Under the pieces are notes generated by a model that was given only the letters and a program-made list of their open reading frames with translations, had not been told where the DNA came from and ran no database searches. Shown piece after piece: positions 18,527 through 27,446 of a stretch of DNA of 64,000 nucleotides. Position numbers and translations under genes: made by a program. The stretch covers positions 17,363-81,362 of the forward strand of contig CAKQQY010000004.1 in NCBI GenBank assembly GCA_934271245.1, given 5' to 3'. The DNA is from an uncultured Clostridia bacterium (GTDB lineage Bacteria; Bacillota; Clostridia; Christensenellales; Borkfalkiaceae). Position 1 is the stretch's first letter, and each line of letters starts with the position of its first letter.

Positions 18527-18669
18527 CAGAAGTTCCCCTCCCATTTTTCAGCATCGCCGAACCAACCGGAGACGTCAATCGTTCTTTCATTTGACATGGC
18601 GAGAACGTCGCCCGTTTCTTCAAAAAGAACAACGCAAATTTCGGCTTTGCTATACTTTTTACCTACCAT
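18526..18669 (-). CDS. 47-residue acidic peptide, translationally coupled to a surface protein
   Basis: Too short for most gene finders. ATG 18669 has GGAGG 7 bp upstream, and its TGA overlaps the ATG of the 581-residue surface-protein gene. Sequence features: KKYSKAEICVVLF, then DVLAMSNE, then an acidic Trp-containing tail. It lacks a signal peptide or membrane segment. The peptide at 40610-40729 aligns with it: K-x-Y-x-K-[PA]-[DE]-[LI], a hydrophobic run ending in F, then [DE]-V-[LM]-A-x-S-N-[DE]. Both precede a secreted protein with the same N-terminal GLRF domain. I recall similar short KPE-type peptides in gut Clostridia but know no function. Good ribosome site, coupling and a second copy make it a real gene in my view. 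Confidence 0.75.
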   Translation of the reverse strand: MVGKKYSKAEICVVLFEETGDVLAMSNERTIDVSGWFGDAEKWEGNF

Positions 18670-18762
18670 AAAAGTTCCTCCATTTATTTATTTACTGTTT
18701 GCACAGCATTTTACTTTTTATATTTCGTCATTTTAATGATTAAAACGCTCATCGCGCGTCAA

Positions 18763-20712
18763 TCAGGGCACAAGAGTACGCCAACTATTAAGAAGCGCTT
18801 CCACCGTCTGAACTTCCTGGCGCTGTTTAAAGCGAACAAGATTTCCTTCCGCCGCATAGCGTTCGAAGTCTGTGATATACCCGACGATTTCGGCGTTCGA
18901 AAGTTCACCGGAATAAATCTGCATCATATGAAAAATCAACGAAGTTTTTTCAAGTTGGATTCTCTTGCGTACCTTCTCTTTTACTTCTTTATCTTCCATT
19001 TTCGCGACTTCCGCCAAAGCATCGTCTAAAAGACTCATCATATCCGTAAGCCACGGCTTTTTCCAATAATCTTTACGCGTATAACCGTCGGTTTCAAGCA
19101 CTAACAGCGAAAATTCTTTACCCGCAGCGGTATATTCCGCTTCGATTCTTCGATAATTCGCCCGAAGAGCATTGAAATATTTCTTTAATTGCGTAGCGCC
19201 CGCTTTATAATATTCGTCGATAAATTCGTTAATCATAGAATTTACGTCGCCGTCGATATTCCACATCAGTTTAGCGCGAACGTAAAAACTCAACGCATGG
19301 AAAGGATCTCCTATTCTCCAGTCCGTTTCGGTGAACAGATACGCCGCGCCCATGTCCTTAAACGCCTTGTATGCGTCTTTTACCGTGTGGTAATCGTCAA
19401 AGAAACAGAACCCGCTGTAATACACCGCAGCGTACGTCCAGATAAACATTGTGGCGTCCGTTGCTTTCCACCCCTGCATCTCGTCCATAAGAAGATTGTT
19501 ATATTTCTTATCGTCAACGTCGTGATAATGATCGAAAAATATCGGAGCATACAATACGCCCACGTTTTCGTGCGCAACGACGTCTTTATGATACGGAGAA
19601 AAACTTCCGTCTGCGTTTTTCTTTACAGGCGGCGTTTCCGTTTTGTGATAAGCAAACGTTACCCAGTATATCTTTTTACCCGGATAAGTTTCTTCCACAT
19701 AAGGATTCATAATATCCGCCACCTTATTGATAAACTGCATCATAACGCCCGATTCACTGCCGAGACGAACCTTTTCTGCCTTGCAGTCATCACAATCACA
19801 GAAGGTTTGCGCGTCCTCCTGACCGATCATAAAATTATACTCGGCGTTGGTAAGCGTTTCTTTTGCAAGCCTCTTTTTTATATTTTCGCAAAGTTCTGCA
19901 ATCATCTCGTCGTTCGTCAGACATAACTGACTCTGGTCGGGATAACTGTAGTAATCGGAATGATCTTTAAGGTACACCGATTTAGGCATCAAAGAGAAAT
20001 GCGTATGCGCCCAAGTAATCCACCCTCTGCCGTGTCCGCTGTTTAACTTCATCATTTTTTCATAAGTCGAGTTAAACGAATTCGGATTGAAATAATTAAG
20101 ATCAAGACATCTGTTTGCGAACGCCGGCACGGATTTAAGATCGAAATTTTTCAGATACACCGTTGCGGCTTCGGGAATTTTGATTTCGTCATACGAGTAA
20201 AATTTAATACCAAACTGATACGTTAAAAAATCATAAACACCGAACAACACCGCGTTATCCGTACATCCCTGGATAAACAGATCGTCCTCCGACGTTAAAA
20301 GGTAATAGCCGTCCTCGCCAAGTTCGATAGCGGACGCCGTAATTCCCCTTTCTTCCGCAATACTCGTGTTACCTAACGATATAATTTTATCGTTCGCTTG
20401 CGGCACGTAGTTCTTATCGGATCTAACTCTTAATTCCGCATCGGTACTTTGCTTTACGTATGAGTACAGTATATCGGAAGCTTCTTTACATTTTTCCACG
20501 CCGTCGATAACGGGATACACTATTACGTAGTCGCTCGCATGGTTGTCTACGAGTTTATAATCAGTATCTTCCGCTACGTATTCCGAAGATATTTCTCCTG
20601 CCTTGATTTCAGGCGACAAGGTGTTCCCTTGTGAATTTTCGCCGCACGAACTCATACATCCGCACAACATTATCGACGACAATAACAGACTTAAAATTTT
20701 TGTTTTTCGCAT
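18763..20712 (-). CDS. DUF4838 lipoprotein, putative extracellular glycan-acting enzyme
   Basis: 649 residues with a lipoprotein signal (Cys at about 19 or 23, in MLCGCMSSCGEN). Residues about 45-185 look like the alpha/beta domain that precedes the barrels of GH20 and GH67 enzymes (YVIVYPVIDGVEKCKEASDIL, GVYDFLTYQFGIKFYSYDE). Residues about 195-480 match DUF4838: HGRGWITWAHTHFSLMP, SQLCLTNDEMIAEL, and the cysteine patch FCDCDDCKAEK. The TIM-barrel-like domain is thought to be hydrolytic but lacks an assigned activity. It sits between surface-protein genes in the operon with GH20, so activity on amino-sugar glycans at the cell surface is a reasonable guess. Confidence 0.8.
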   Translation of the reverse strand: MRKTKILSLLLSSIMLCGCMSSCGENSQGNTLSPEIKAGEISSEYVAEDTDYKLVDNHASDYVIVYPVIDGVEKCKEASDILYSYVKQSTDAELRVRSDKNYVPQANDKIISLGNTSIAEERGITASAIELGEDGYYLLTSEDDLFIQGCTDNAVLFGVYDFLTYQFGIKFYSYDEIKIPEAATVYLKNFDLKSVPAFANRCLDLNYFNPNSFNSTYEKMMKLNSGHGRGWITWAHTHFSLMPKSVYLKDHSDYYSYPDQSQLCLTNDEMIAELCENIKKRLAKETLTNAEYNFMIGQEDAQTFCDCDDCKAEKVRLGSESGVMMQFINKVADIMNPYVEETYPGKKIYWVTFAYHKTETPPVKKNADGSFSPYHKDVVAHENVGVLYAPIFFDHYHDVDDKKYNNLLMDEMQGWKATDATMFIWTYAAVYYSGFCFFDDYHTVKDAYKAFKDMGAAYLFTETDWRIGDPFHALSFYVRAKLMWNIDGDVNSMINEFIDEYYKAGATQLKKYFNALRANYRRIEAEYTAAGKEFSLLVLETDGYTRKDYWKKPWLTDMMSLLDDALAEVAKMEDKEVKEKVRKRIQLEKTSLIFHMMQIYSGELSNAEIVGYITDFERYAAEGNLVRFKQRQEVQTVEALLNSWRTLVP

Positions 20713-20745
20713 TTATTTATTCCTTTTTTATAAAACGTCTTCCGT

Positions 20746-23505
20746 TCAGGCACGCACAACCTTAATCGAATACAAATACAATTCGCCGTTTTTCGCATGC
20801 ACCTTAAAACTTAACGTGTTTACGTCGGTGTTTTCGGTCGCAACCCACTCGTATTCCTTAAAATCCGTACCGTTTTCTTCAAGTAAGGTCATTTTATACG
20901 CCCCGTTAATCAAGAAACTCGTATTGATGGCGGAGAGTGCCTTCAGAACGATTTTATCTCCTTTATTGAGCGTAAACGCGTCCACGCTTACGGATACGGA
21001 CAGGTTTTGCGTTCCGGACAGCGTGACTTTCATTGCGTTTTTCATCTCGTCGTAACCGGCGGTAAGACCTTTTTCACAAGCCGTATAAGCAACGATTTTC
21101 GACGCACTGTCAAAAACGTAGCCCGTTTCCAGTTGTGAGATTGTAATACTCGATTTCTTAACGATTTGAATCGATTTTACGTAAATCGAACCCGAAGCGG
21201 TATACGGAACAAATTGTATACCCGTAACCGAACACTGTTCGTTTGCCTCGTATTCGTATTCACCGAATTCCGTACCGGTATTTATATTTACGTATTGCTT
21301 ATTACCGTTAACCACCGTAATAAACGACGCGGTCTGCGCCCCTAATTGCCCCATTGCTTTTACAACGATTTTATCGCCTTTATTGAGCGTGAACGACTCT
21401 ACTCCGATCGTCACGGATTTGTTTTTCTCCGTCGGCTTTATAAGCATCGAATTCGTAGCGGCATCGTAACTTGTTTCAATCCCTTTCTGACAAGTTGTTT
21501 TTTCAAGTATTTTCGCGGTACTGTCGAACAAAAAACCCTTTTCAAGTTCCGCAACGGAAATATCGGTCTTATCCTCGCTACGGAAAACTCGTATCGAAGA
21601 AACGTACAATTCGCCAAACCTCGTATAAGGCATGATTCCGAACTCTCTTACTTTTATTTCTTCCGTTGCTATAAAGACGTATTCTTTAAACTCCGAACCG
21701 TTCTTTTCTTGCAACGTCATTTTCCATTTTCCGTTCACACGGAACCCGACGTTAATTACGCTGAACGCTTTTACGATTACGGCGTCACCGACTTTTAACG
21801 TAACGTCATCAGAATCCACGGAAAGCAAAACCTCTTTATTTGCTTCTATGGGGGTAATCTTCATTGCGTTATTGGTTTCGTCGTATTCGGCGAGAATAGA
21901 AGAACTTCCCGTAGCAACGCCTTTAATATTTCTTGCGCTGCTGAAATCGTATCCTTTTTTCAACTGTTCGGAAGTAAGCGCCCATCTGGTAGAATCTACG
22001 GACGAAACGTGGCTGTTCAACACGTTGCGTTCATCGCTGCCTACGGCTTGCACAAAATACCTGTCAGCCGTTTCTTCTGCCGTAAAGTATTCTGTCGTTG
22101 TGTTAGTCAATTCCTCCTCTTCGGTACCGTAAACGTAACTTTCCGCTTTATTATCGATTGTCCATACCACTTTACCGTTACGGATTTTCAAGTCAGGCGC
22201 GGGCAAAGTATAAAATTCCAACGTGCTTGCAGGAAACTCGTAATAAACGTCTTCTGCGACTCCGCGACTGATATAATCTGAAAACTTACTTTCGAATTTA
22301 TACGTTTTTCCGCCTTCGCAGTTACCGATATAATATTCGGACACCTCGATAACGCTGTATTCGTCAGGAATATCGTTTCCCTGATACAATTTAACTTCTA
22401 CGCCTTTGCCGTCGTTTTGCAAGTTCAGGTATCCCGTTTTATCGAAAAGAATCTGCATCTTTCCTCCCGTTCTGAACGAAAGGACCTTGCTTTCGGTATA
22501 GTACGTAGCGGAATCCGCATCGTAATAATCGACGAATTTTACCGAGAGGTTTTCTTTTTTCAACGTAACGGAATAAGCCTTCTTCCACTCTTCTCCGTCT
22601 TTATAACGTAACACGCCGCTCTTTTTCGCTTCAAAAGTCACGACGTTGTCATCCACCGTAAACGTATCCACGCTTTGCTTTTGCGTATTATATTGAAAAT
22701 ACGCTTTATCCGACGGCGAATTTAAATTCTCGTCCTGCGGATTGGCATAAACATATACCGTATGTTCTCCTTCCGTTTCACTGAAAGACACGCTTCTTTC
22801 AGTCGTTATCGTTTGTTCTCCGTCGGTAATTACGGTATAAGACGCCGCTCCTTCGACTTTATCCCACGTAATCTTATTACCGTCCGACGAAAGAGAAACG
22901 CTTTGCAACTGCGTTTTTATTTTTACGGTTCCTTTCCCGACGGCGCTGTCTGTGTAGTAAACGTTTGTCGTTTTATCGAAGCCCGTTCCCTGAACGTAAT
23001 ATTCGTATTCAACCGTACCGCCCGTATAAGAACCGAAATCTATATAATTGCTTTCGTTTACCTCTTTCCATTCAACGGAAGGTATAATTCTGAAATATAT
23101 TTTGGTCGAACATGGAGCGAATCGCACGGAATTTGCAAAGACCTCGGGTTCTTCTGCCGTCGTTTTCTTTACGCCGTACTGAACGGAAGCAGTAAAATTC
23201 GTTATTTTTTCGCCTTTTACTTCCACCTTCGCAGTATAATCGTTTTCCGTTTTGTCATATTCGTAAAAAAGCGTTTCGTCGCTACCGTATTGCTTTACCT
23301 TGACGTCGTTGACGTATAACGTATATCCGGTGGCGTTCACCACGTTGTTCCAGCGCAGGTTTTCTTCATCAACACGCAAATCAAGTTCTTCGACAAGTTT
23401 ATTCAACACCTCGTCGGGGACTTCTTCGTTTCCGCAACCGCCTAAAGCAAACAAACTTAAGAGAAGCATGCATAATATCAATGATATCGTTATTCTCTTT
23501 TTCAT
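20746..23505 (-). CDS. Surface lipoprotein with Ig/FN3-like domains and three copies of a novel module
   Basis: 919 residues, lipoprotein signal with Cys at about 24 (ALGGC). Residues about 30-510 contain several Ig- or fibronectin-like beta domains, one reading NKITWDKVEGAASYTVITDGE, the FN3-like pattern used in bacterial surface proteins. Residues about 515-919 contain three modules of about 120-130 residues (near 515-640, 648-775, 783-919), each with a GYDFSS/GFLFDS/GYVFDS start, a GDKIVVKA or GDAVIVKA strand and a LYVSSI/IYVKSI/LYLYSI end. The same module occurs twice in the 16781-18526 protein. No catalytic motif seen. Role inferred: capture or display of glycan at the cell surface. Confidence 0.75.
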   Translation of the reverse strand: MKKRITISLILCMLLLSLFALGGCGNEEVPDEVLNKLVEELDLRVDEENLRWNNVVNATGYTLYVNDVKVKQYGSDETLFYEYDKTENDYTAKVEVKGEKITNFTASVQYGVKKTTAEEPEVFANSVRFAPCSTKIYFRIIPSVEWKEVNESNYIDFGSYTGGTVEYEYYVQGTGFDKTTNVYYTDSAVGKGTVKIKTQLQSVSLSSDGNKITWDKVEGAASYTVITDGEQTITTERSVSFSETEGEHTVYVYANPQDENLNSPSDKAYFQYNTQKQSVDTFTVDDNVVTFEAKKSGVLRYKDGEEWKKAYSVTLKKENLSVKFVDYYDADSATYYTESKVLSFRTGGKMQILFDKTGYLNLQNDGKGVEVKLYQGNDIPDEYSVIEVSEYYIGNCEGGKTYKFESKFSDYISRGVAEDVYYEFPASTLEFYTLPAPDLKIRNGKVVWTIDNKAESYVYGTEEEELTNTTTEYFTAEETADRYFVQAVGSDERNVLNSHVSSVDSTRWALTSEQLKKGYDFSSARNIKGVATGSSSILAEYDETNNAMKITPIEANKEVLLSVDSDDVTLKVGDAVIVKAFSVINVGFRVNGKWKMTLQEKNGSEFKEYVFIATEEIKVREFGIMPYTRFGELYVSSIRVFRSEDKTDISVAELEKGFLFDSTAKILEKTTCQKGIETSYDAATNSMLIKPTEKNKSVTIGVESFTLNKGDKIVVKAMGQLGAQTASFITVVNGNKQYVNINTGTEFGEYEYEANEQCSVTGIQFVPYTASGSIYVKSIQIVKKSSITISQLETGYVFDSASKIVAYTACEKGLTAGYDEMKNAMKVTLSGTQNLSVSVSVDAFTLNKGDKIVLKALSAINTSFLINGAYKMTLLEENGTDFKEYEWVATENTDVNTLSFKVHAKNGELYLYSIKVVRA

Positions 23506-23541
23506 CTTTTTTCTCCACCTTTCATATATTATTATTCTTTT

Positions 23542-26475
23542 TTAAGATACTGTAATTATAAACGTTTCGCTGACCGCCACGTTACCGCTTGAATTTACGG
23601 CGTATATATATACGGAAAATACTCCTTTCGATGCGGGAATAAATGAATTACCTATTTTCGTAATCTTGCCGTCCGGCGAACATACGTAAACGTAATAGTC
23701 TATAATACCGTCTTTAATATCGTATACCGTAATTTTCGGTAGCACTACGCGCTCGTTCACTCCTGATACTTTTTTAACTTCGCCGTCGATATGAATAATC
23801 GGCTTAACGTTATACGTTACGTACACGGCAATTCCTCCCATATAGGTATATGAATTGCCGGAAGAGTCCTCGGCCGTGATGTTCAATACGTATTCGCCGT
23901 ACTTTGTGAAAACGTATTCGATTTCGTCCGTTTCACCGAAAAGAAATTTTTTTTCAAAGCAAACGTTTCCGTTCTCATCTTTAAGATTTACCGTAATTAC
24001 GGGTAAAGAATCGAATGCGTCGTAAACCAGAATTCGTGGAACAATCAACCTGTCGCCGACGCTGAATTGCGTAACAACCGAATCCGTTACAAGAATTCCC
24101 GGCTGCATATAATCGTCGGTATTCGTAAAATCACCCATCATCTGATTATTAACGTAAACGAGAGATACTGCCGATTCTCCGCCGACGCCTTCGAACTCGA
24201 AACGAATATCTGCGTATCTGCCGGTAAAACCGTTAAACGCCTTACCGTTTTGCGTAGTCGTCAGTCTGCCTATCAGATCGTCGTTACTGTCATAAATTTT
24301 TACGCCGTCGAACTTCAGAATAAAATCCATAGGCGCTGTTTTATGGAAATTCCCCTTACATTGCCCCAGATACTCTCCGTTCGCATACACGTCCGTCAGC
24401 ATTACCGACTTGTCAGGATTTTTTAGAAGCGTAAGTTTTACGCTCTCGTTTTTCTTTTCAAAAGAATTGATATAAATATTTAATTTTTCAAAATTATTCT
24501 GGGTTTCCGGTATGGAAAATTGCAACATCAAATCTTCTATCAGAACACGATTCGTAAAAGAAAATCCTTTTTTGTCTTGCGTTGCGGAGAACGTGATAGA
24601 GTAATCGTTTATCGTCCTCGTTACGCCTTCTTCCGCTATAAACCTGTCTCCCAGACATTCGCTTTTCAAAACGGTTACTTCGTATCTGATTTCCGAAACC
24701 CGACCGTCGTATTTTGCCCCGTAAACGATTTCCAATTTATCGCCTTGTTTTTTTTCAGGGATAAACAACACGTCGGTTTCGCCGCCGTATTCTTTCAATA
24801 CGCTGCCCGTATCTTTATTTAAAACTTTTATATAAGTTTCGGCGGTTTCAATCTTTTCGCCGTATCTGTTTACTAAAGAATAACTTACTTTCGGCAGTCT
24901 GTATTTATTGCCGTCCAGCATGTATTTTTCAATCACTACCGGTTTGACAACGGCTTTCCCCGTAAACGATACGTCTATTTCGTAATCGAAAACGTATACG
25001 TTCCCTAATTCGTCCGTAAATTTATACTCCACTATATAGAGACCTTCGTCGTATGGAATAAATTTACCGTTATTCACGCTGACAAGATCGCCGTTATGAG
25101 TCACCGTAATTTCTATTTTCGTTTTTCCCGACGCGCCGACAACAGACGCTTCGGGCAACGTGGTTTCGGCAAATAAATCAGCCTTTGAGGGAGCGGACTT
25201 GCTCAATTCAAGCGCGCCGTCGTCAATGCTCGATTTATCGAAAACTATTTCGACGGGTTTTGCCTTGTCCAGAACCTCGATTACTATCGTCTTTGACGTC
25301 CGATTACCCACGTAATCAGAGCCGATGTATTTTATTTCGTATTTTCCCGACTCGGTCGGTACAAAGCCTTTCTCGGAGCATTTTATTTCTTGCCCTTCAA
25401 AATACACTTTTTTAACGACGTACGTATTATTTTCGTACATTTCGTCGTAGCAAACCGCATCGGCAAAATAAAAGCCTTCCCCCTTTACTCCGTAGGGTAC
25501 GTTATTCTCATCGATATCCACCTCGATTTTAGGCGGCGTGGTATCGTTTACGATACTTCCCTCCATCGTCTGATTATCAATGGTGAATATCATATAATTT
25601 GCAAAATCGGCATTCATCTCGACGGTTTCAACCGAAAGGCGCACGAAATCGCTTTCAAAACCTTCCCATATTGCGCTTTTCGTCGATCCCATGTCCGACT
25701 GTAAATCCATGTCAAGAACTTTTATTTTTCCATCGGTATTATATCCTTTTGCGGTCAGCGCACCCGACCAATCGTATACGTTTCCGGCATATAACGCTTT
25801 TTCCGCATTATCATAATAGAATTTTACCGAATTCGAAACGGAGTGATAAGCGGTAGCGTTACGCCCGTCGAATGCGCATTCGATTACAGTTCCGTGTTGC
25901 GCGTCAGTGGTATTCGAAGTCGTTACTTCGTAATCGCTCACCTTACCGTCAGGTCCTTTTACCGGATTTAGTTTATACGACGTACCCCTGTATTGCGAAA
26001 CCGTGTTTGTTTTCGCGGAAACGATACCGAGCGCGCTTTGCCCCCATGGATAATTCGTCAAAGATATTTCAAAATAACACCCCGGATTGTTCCAATCTTC
26101 AAAGCGGATTAAAAATTGTTTCAATTCGATTTTACCGCTTTCTTCGGGCGTTATCTGCATTTCGAAAAGAAGATCGTCTTTAGTGTTATCGGAAACGTTT
26201 ATCGCTTTCGTATATTTTAATTTTTTCGCGTTTTTCGACTGCACCGAAACCCCGTTACGCACGTGTTCCACATATACGGGCGTCGATTGATTCGTTTTCA
26301 GGCTTACGCCGTTTTCCGTTGAGAACAACGAATCCACGGCAATAAATCCGCCGTTCTGGTTTTCATTTTCCGCATCGGTTCTTTGCTGTCCGCTGACCAT
26401 CGTCCAAAACGTTGTAGCCACGCTCATCGTAAGCGCGACTATCAACATTGAAAGCCACAATTTTTTAGTTCTCAT
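23542..26475 (-). CDS. Large secreted multi-domain protein with lectin-like N-terminus and Ig-like repeats
   Basis: 977 residues from ATG 26475, with AGGAG 6 bp upstream (the adjacent ATG 26478 is only 3 bp away). An N-terminal hydrophobic segment (about 8-30) has no lipobox, so it is a signal peptide or membrane anchor. Residues about 45-315 resemble a concanavalin-like beta-sandwich. From about 320, Ig-like modules of about 85 residues recur with a common end pattern (FVPTESGKYEIKYIGSDYVGN, FIPYDEGLYIVEYKFTDELGN, FIPASKGVFSVYIYAVNSSGN). A second lectin-like domain sits at about 630-770. It lies between the importer and the other surface proteins, consistent with a binding or scaffold role. 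No enzyme residues recognised. Confidence 0.75.
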   Translation of the reverse strand: MRTKKLWLSMLIVALTMSVATTFWTMVSGQQRTDAENENQNGGFIAVDSLFSTENGVSLKTNQSTPVYVEHVRNGVSVQSKNAKKLKYTKAINVSDNTKDDLLFEMQITPEESGKIELKQFLIRFEDWNNPGCYFEISLTNYPWGQSALGIVSAKTNTVSQYRGTSYKLNPVKGPDGKVSDYEVTTSNTTDAQHGTVIECAFDGRNATAYHSVSNSVKFYYDNAEKALYAGNVYDWSGALTAKGYNTDGKIKVLDMDLQSDMGSTKSAIWEGFESDFVRLSVETVEMNADFANYMIFTIDNQTMEGSIVNDTTPPKIEVDIDENNVPYGVKGEGFYFADAVCYDEMYENNTYVVKKVYFEGQEIKCSEKGFVPTESGKYEIKYIGSDYVGNRTSKTIVIEVLDKAKPVEIVFDKSSIDDGALELSKSAPSKADLFAETTLPEASVVGASGKTKIEITVTHNGDLVSVNNGKFIPYDEGLYIVEYKFTDELGNVYVFDYEIDVSFTGKAVVKPVVIEKYMLDGNKYRLPKVSYSLVNRYGEKIETAETYIKVLNKDTGSVLKEYGGETDVLFIPEKKQGDKLEIVYGAKYDGRVSEIRYEVTVLKSECLGDRFIAEEGVTRTINDYSITFSATQDKKGFSFTNRVLIEDLMLQFSIPETQNNFEKLNIYINSFEKKNESVKLTLLKNPDKSVMLTDVYANGEYLGQCKGNFHKTAPMDFILKFDGVKIYDSNDDLIGRLTTTQNGKAFNGFTGRYADIRFEFEGVGGESAVSLVYVNNQMMGDFTNTDDYMQPGILVTDSVVTQFSVGDRLIVPRILVYDAFDSLPVITVNLKDENGNVCFEKKFLFGETDEIEYVFTKYGEYVLNITAEDSSGNSYTYMGGIAVYVTYNVKPIIHIDGEVKKVSGVNERVVLPKITVYDIKDGIIDYYVYVCSPDGKITKIGNSFIPASKGVFSVYIYAVNSSGNVAVSETFIITVS

Positions 26476-26512
26476 CATTATCTCCTATCCGTATTTTTTT
26501 CAAAATTTTCGT

Positions 26513-27445
26513 CTATCCCTTCACCCCGCCGACAACGAGATTCCCCATTATCTTCTTTTTCAGACATATAAACAATATCAGCGTAGGTATCATAGAAATT
26601 ACTACTGCCGCAAGTTGTACCGGAATCTGCGCCACGTAAGGATCCGAACTGCTCTTGAACGCCCAAAGTCCGTAGGCAAGCGTGGGTCTCGAAGGCAAAT
26701 ACATTAACGGCGTATTAAAATCGTTCCACGCCGCTATGAAATTCAGGATATAAATTCCCACCATCGCTGTCATAACCATGCGGAAGTTAATGCTGAACAT
26801 AATGCGCAATTCCGACGCTCCGTCAACTTTCGCCGCTTCCGAAAAAGATTTCGATACCGCCTCGAAACACCCTGTAAGAACCAAAAAATAGGTTCCGCCA
26901 AAACCTGCGTGCGTTACGAGAATTCCTAATAAATTGTCGTATATATTTAATTTTTTATACAAAATCAGTGTTGCGGGAGTCGTTCCGACAAGCGGAATAA
27001 ACATCGTTACGATTACTACGGCATAAATAATTTTTGTAAGCGGCGATTTGAATTTTGCGCAAATATACGCCGTACATGCGTTTACGAAAAGCCCGGGCAA
27101 CGGCGAAAGCAGCGCGTACGACAAACCGTTGTAGAATAATCCGAACAAGTAAACTTTATTCGCCGACGACGGCAACTGCACGAATAACTTGTTGTACGCG
27201 GTAACGTAGTTTTCAAAAGATAACGGAATATCTTTTAACGAAAACGGAAACAACTCAAACATCATCGGACTTTTCAGCGACGATATTACCAACCATCCGC
27301 CTAAAAAGAGCAACGAAAAAACGTACAACCACATAATGATATACAATATCAATACCGCCGGATTTTTCAACAGACTGACTCTCGCAAGCCTTTCCTTCTT
27401 TTTCTCGTTTCTTAACCGCTCTTTATTTATCGATTGATCTTTCAT
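26513..27445 (-). CDS. Carbohydrate ABC transporter permease, MalG type (amino-sugar system)
   Basis: 310 residues, with a basic cytoplasmic start of about 30 residues and then about six membrane segments; EAA loop at about 205-225 (SEAAKVDGASELRIMF). GGAGG ribosome site. It follows its partner permease by 1 bp in the operon with the binding protein at 28423-30099. The operon's hydrolases suggest that an amino-sugar-containing oligosaccharide is imported. No ATPase gene accompanies it. Confidence 0.92.
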   Translation of the reverse strand: MKDQSINKERLRNEKKKERLARVSLLKNPAVLILYIIMWLYVFSLLFLGGWLVISSLKSPMMFELFPFSLKDIPLSFENYVTAYNKLFVQLPSSANKVYLFGLFYNGLSYALLSPLPGLFVNACTAYICAKFKSPLTKIIYAVVIVTMFIPLVGTTPATLILYKKLNIYDNLLGILVTHAGFGGTYFLVLTGCFEAVSKSFSEAAKVDGASELRIMFSINFRMVMTAMVGIYILNFIAAWNDFNTPLMYLPSRPTLAYGLWAFKSSSDPYVAQIPVQLAAVVISMIPTLILFICLKKKIMGNLVVGGVKG

Positions 27446-27446
27446 C

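Noticed and set aside
18731..18745. Operator palindrome TTTTAAT-G-ATTAAAA
   Set aside because: Perfect but AT-only and inside the operon with no convincing promoter beside it; could be chance in AT-rich intergenic DNA.
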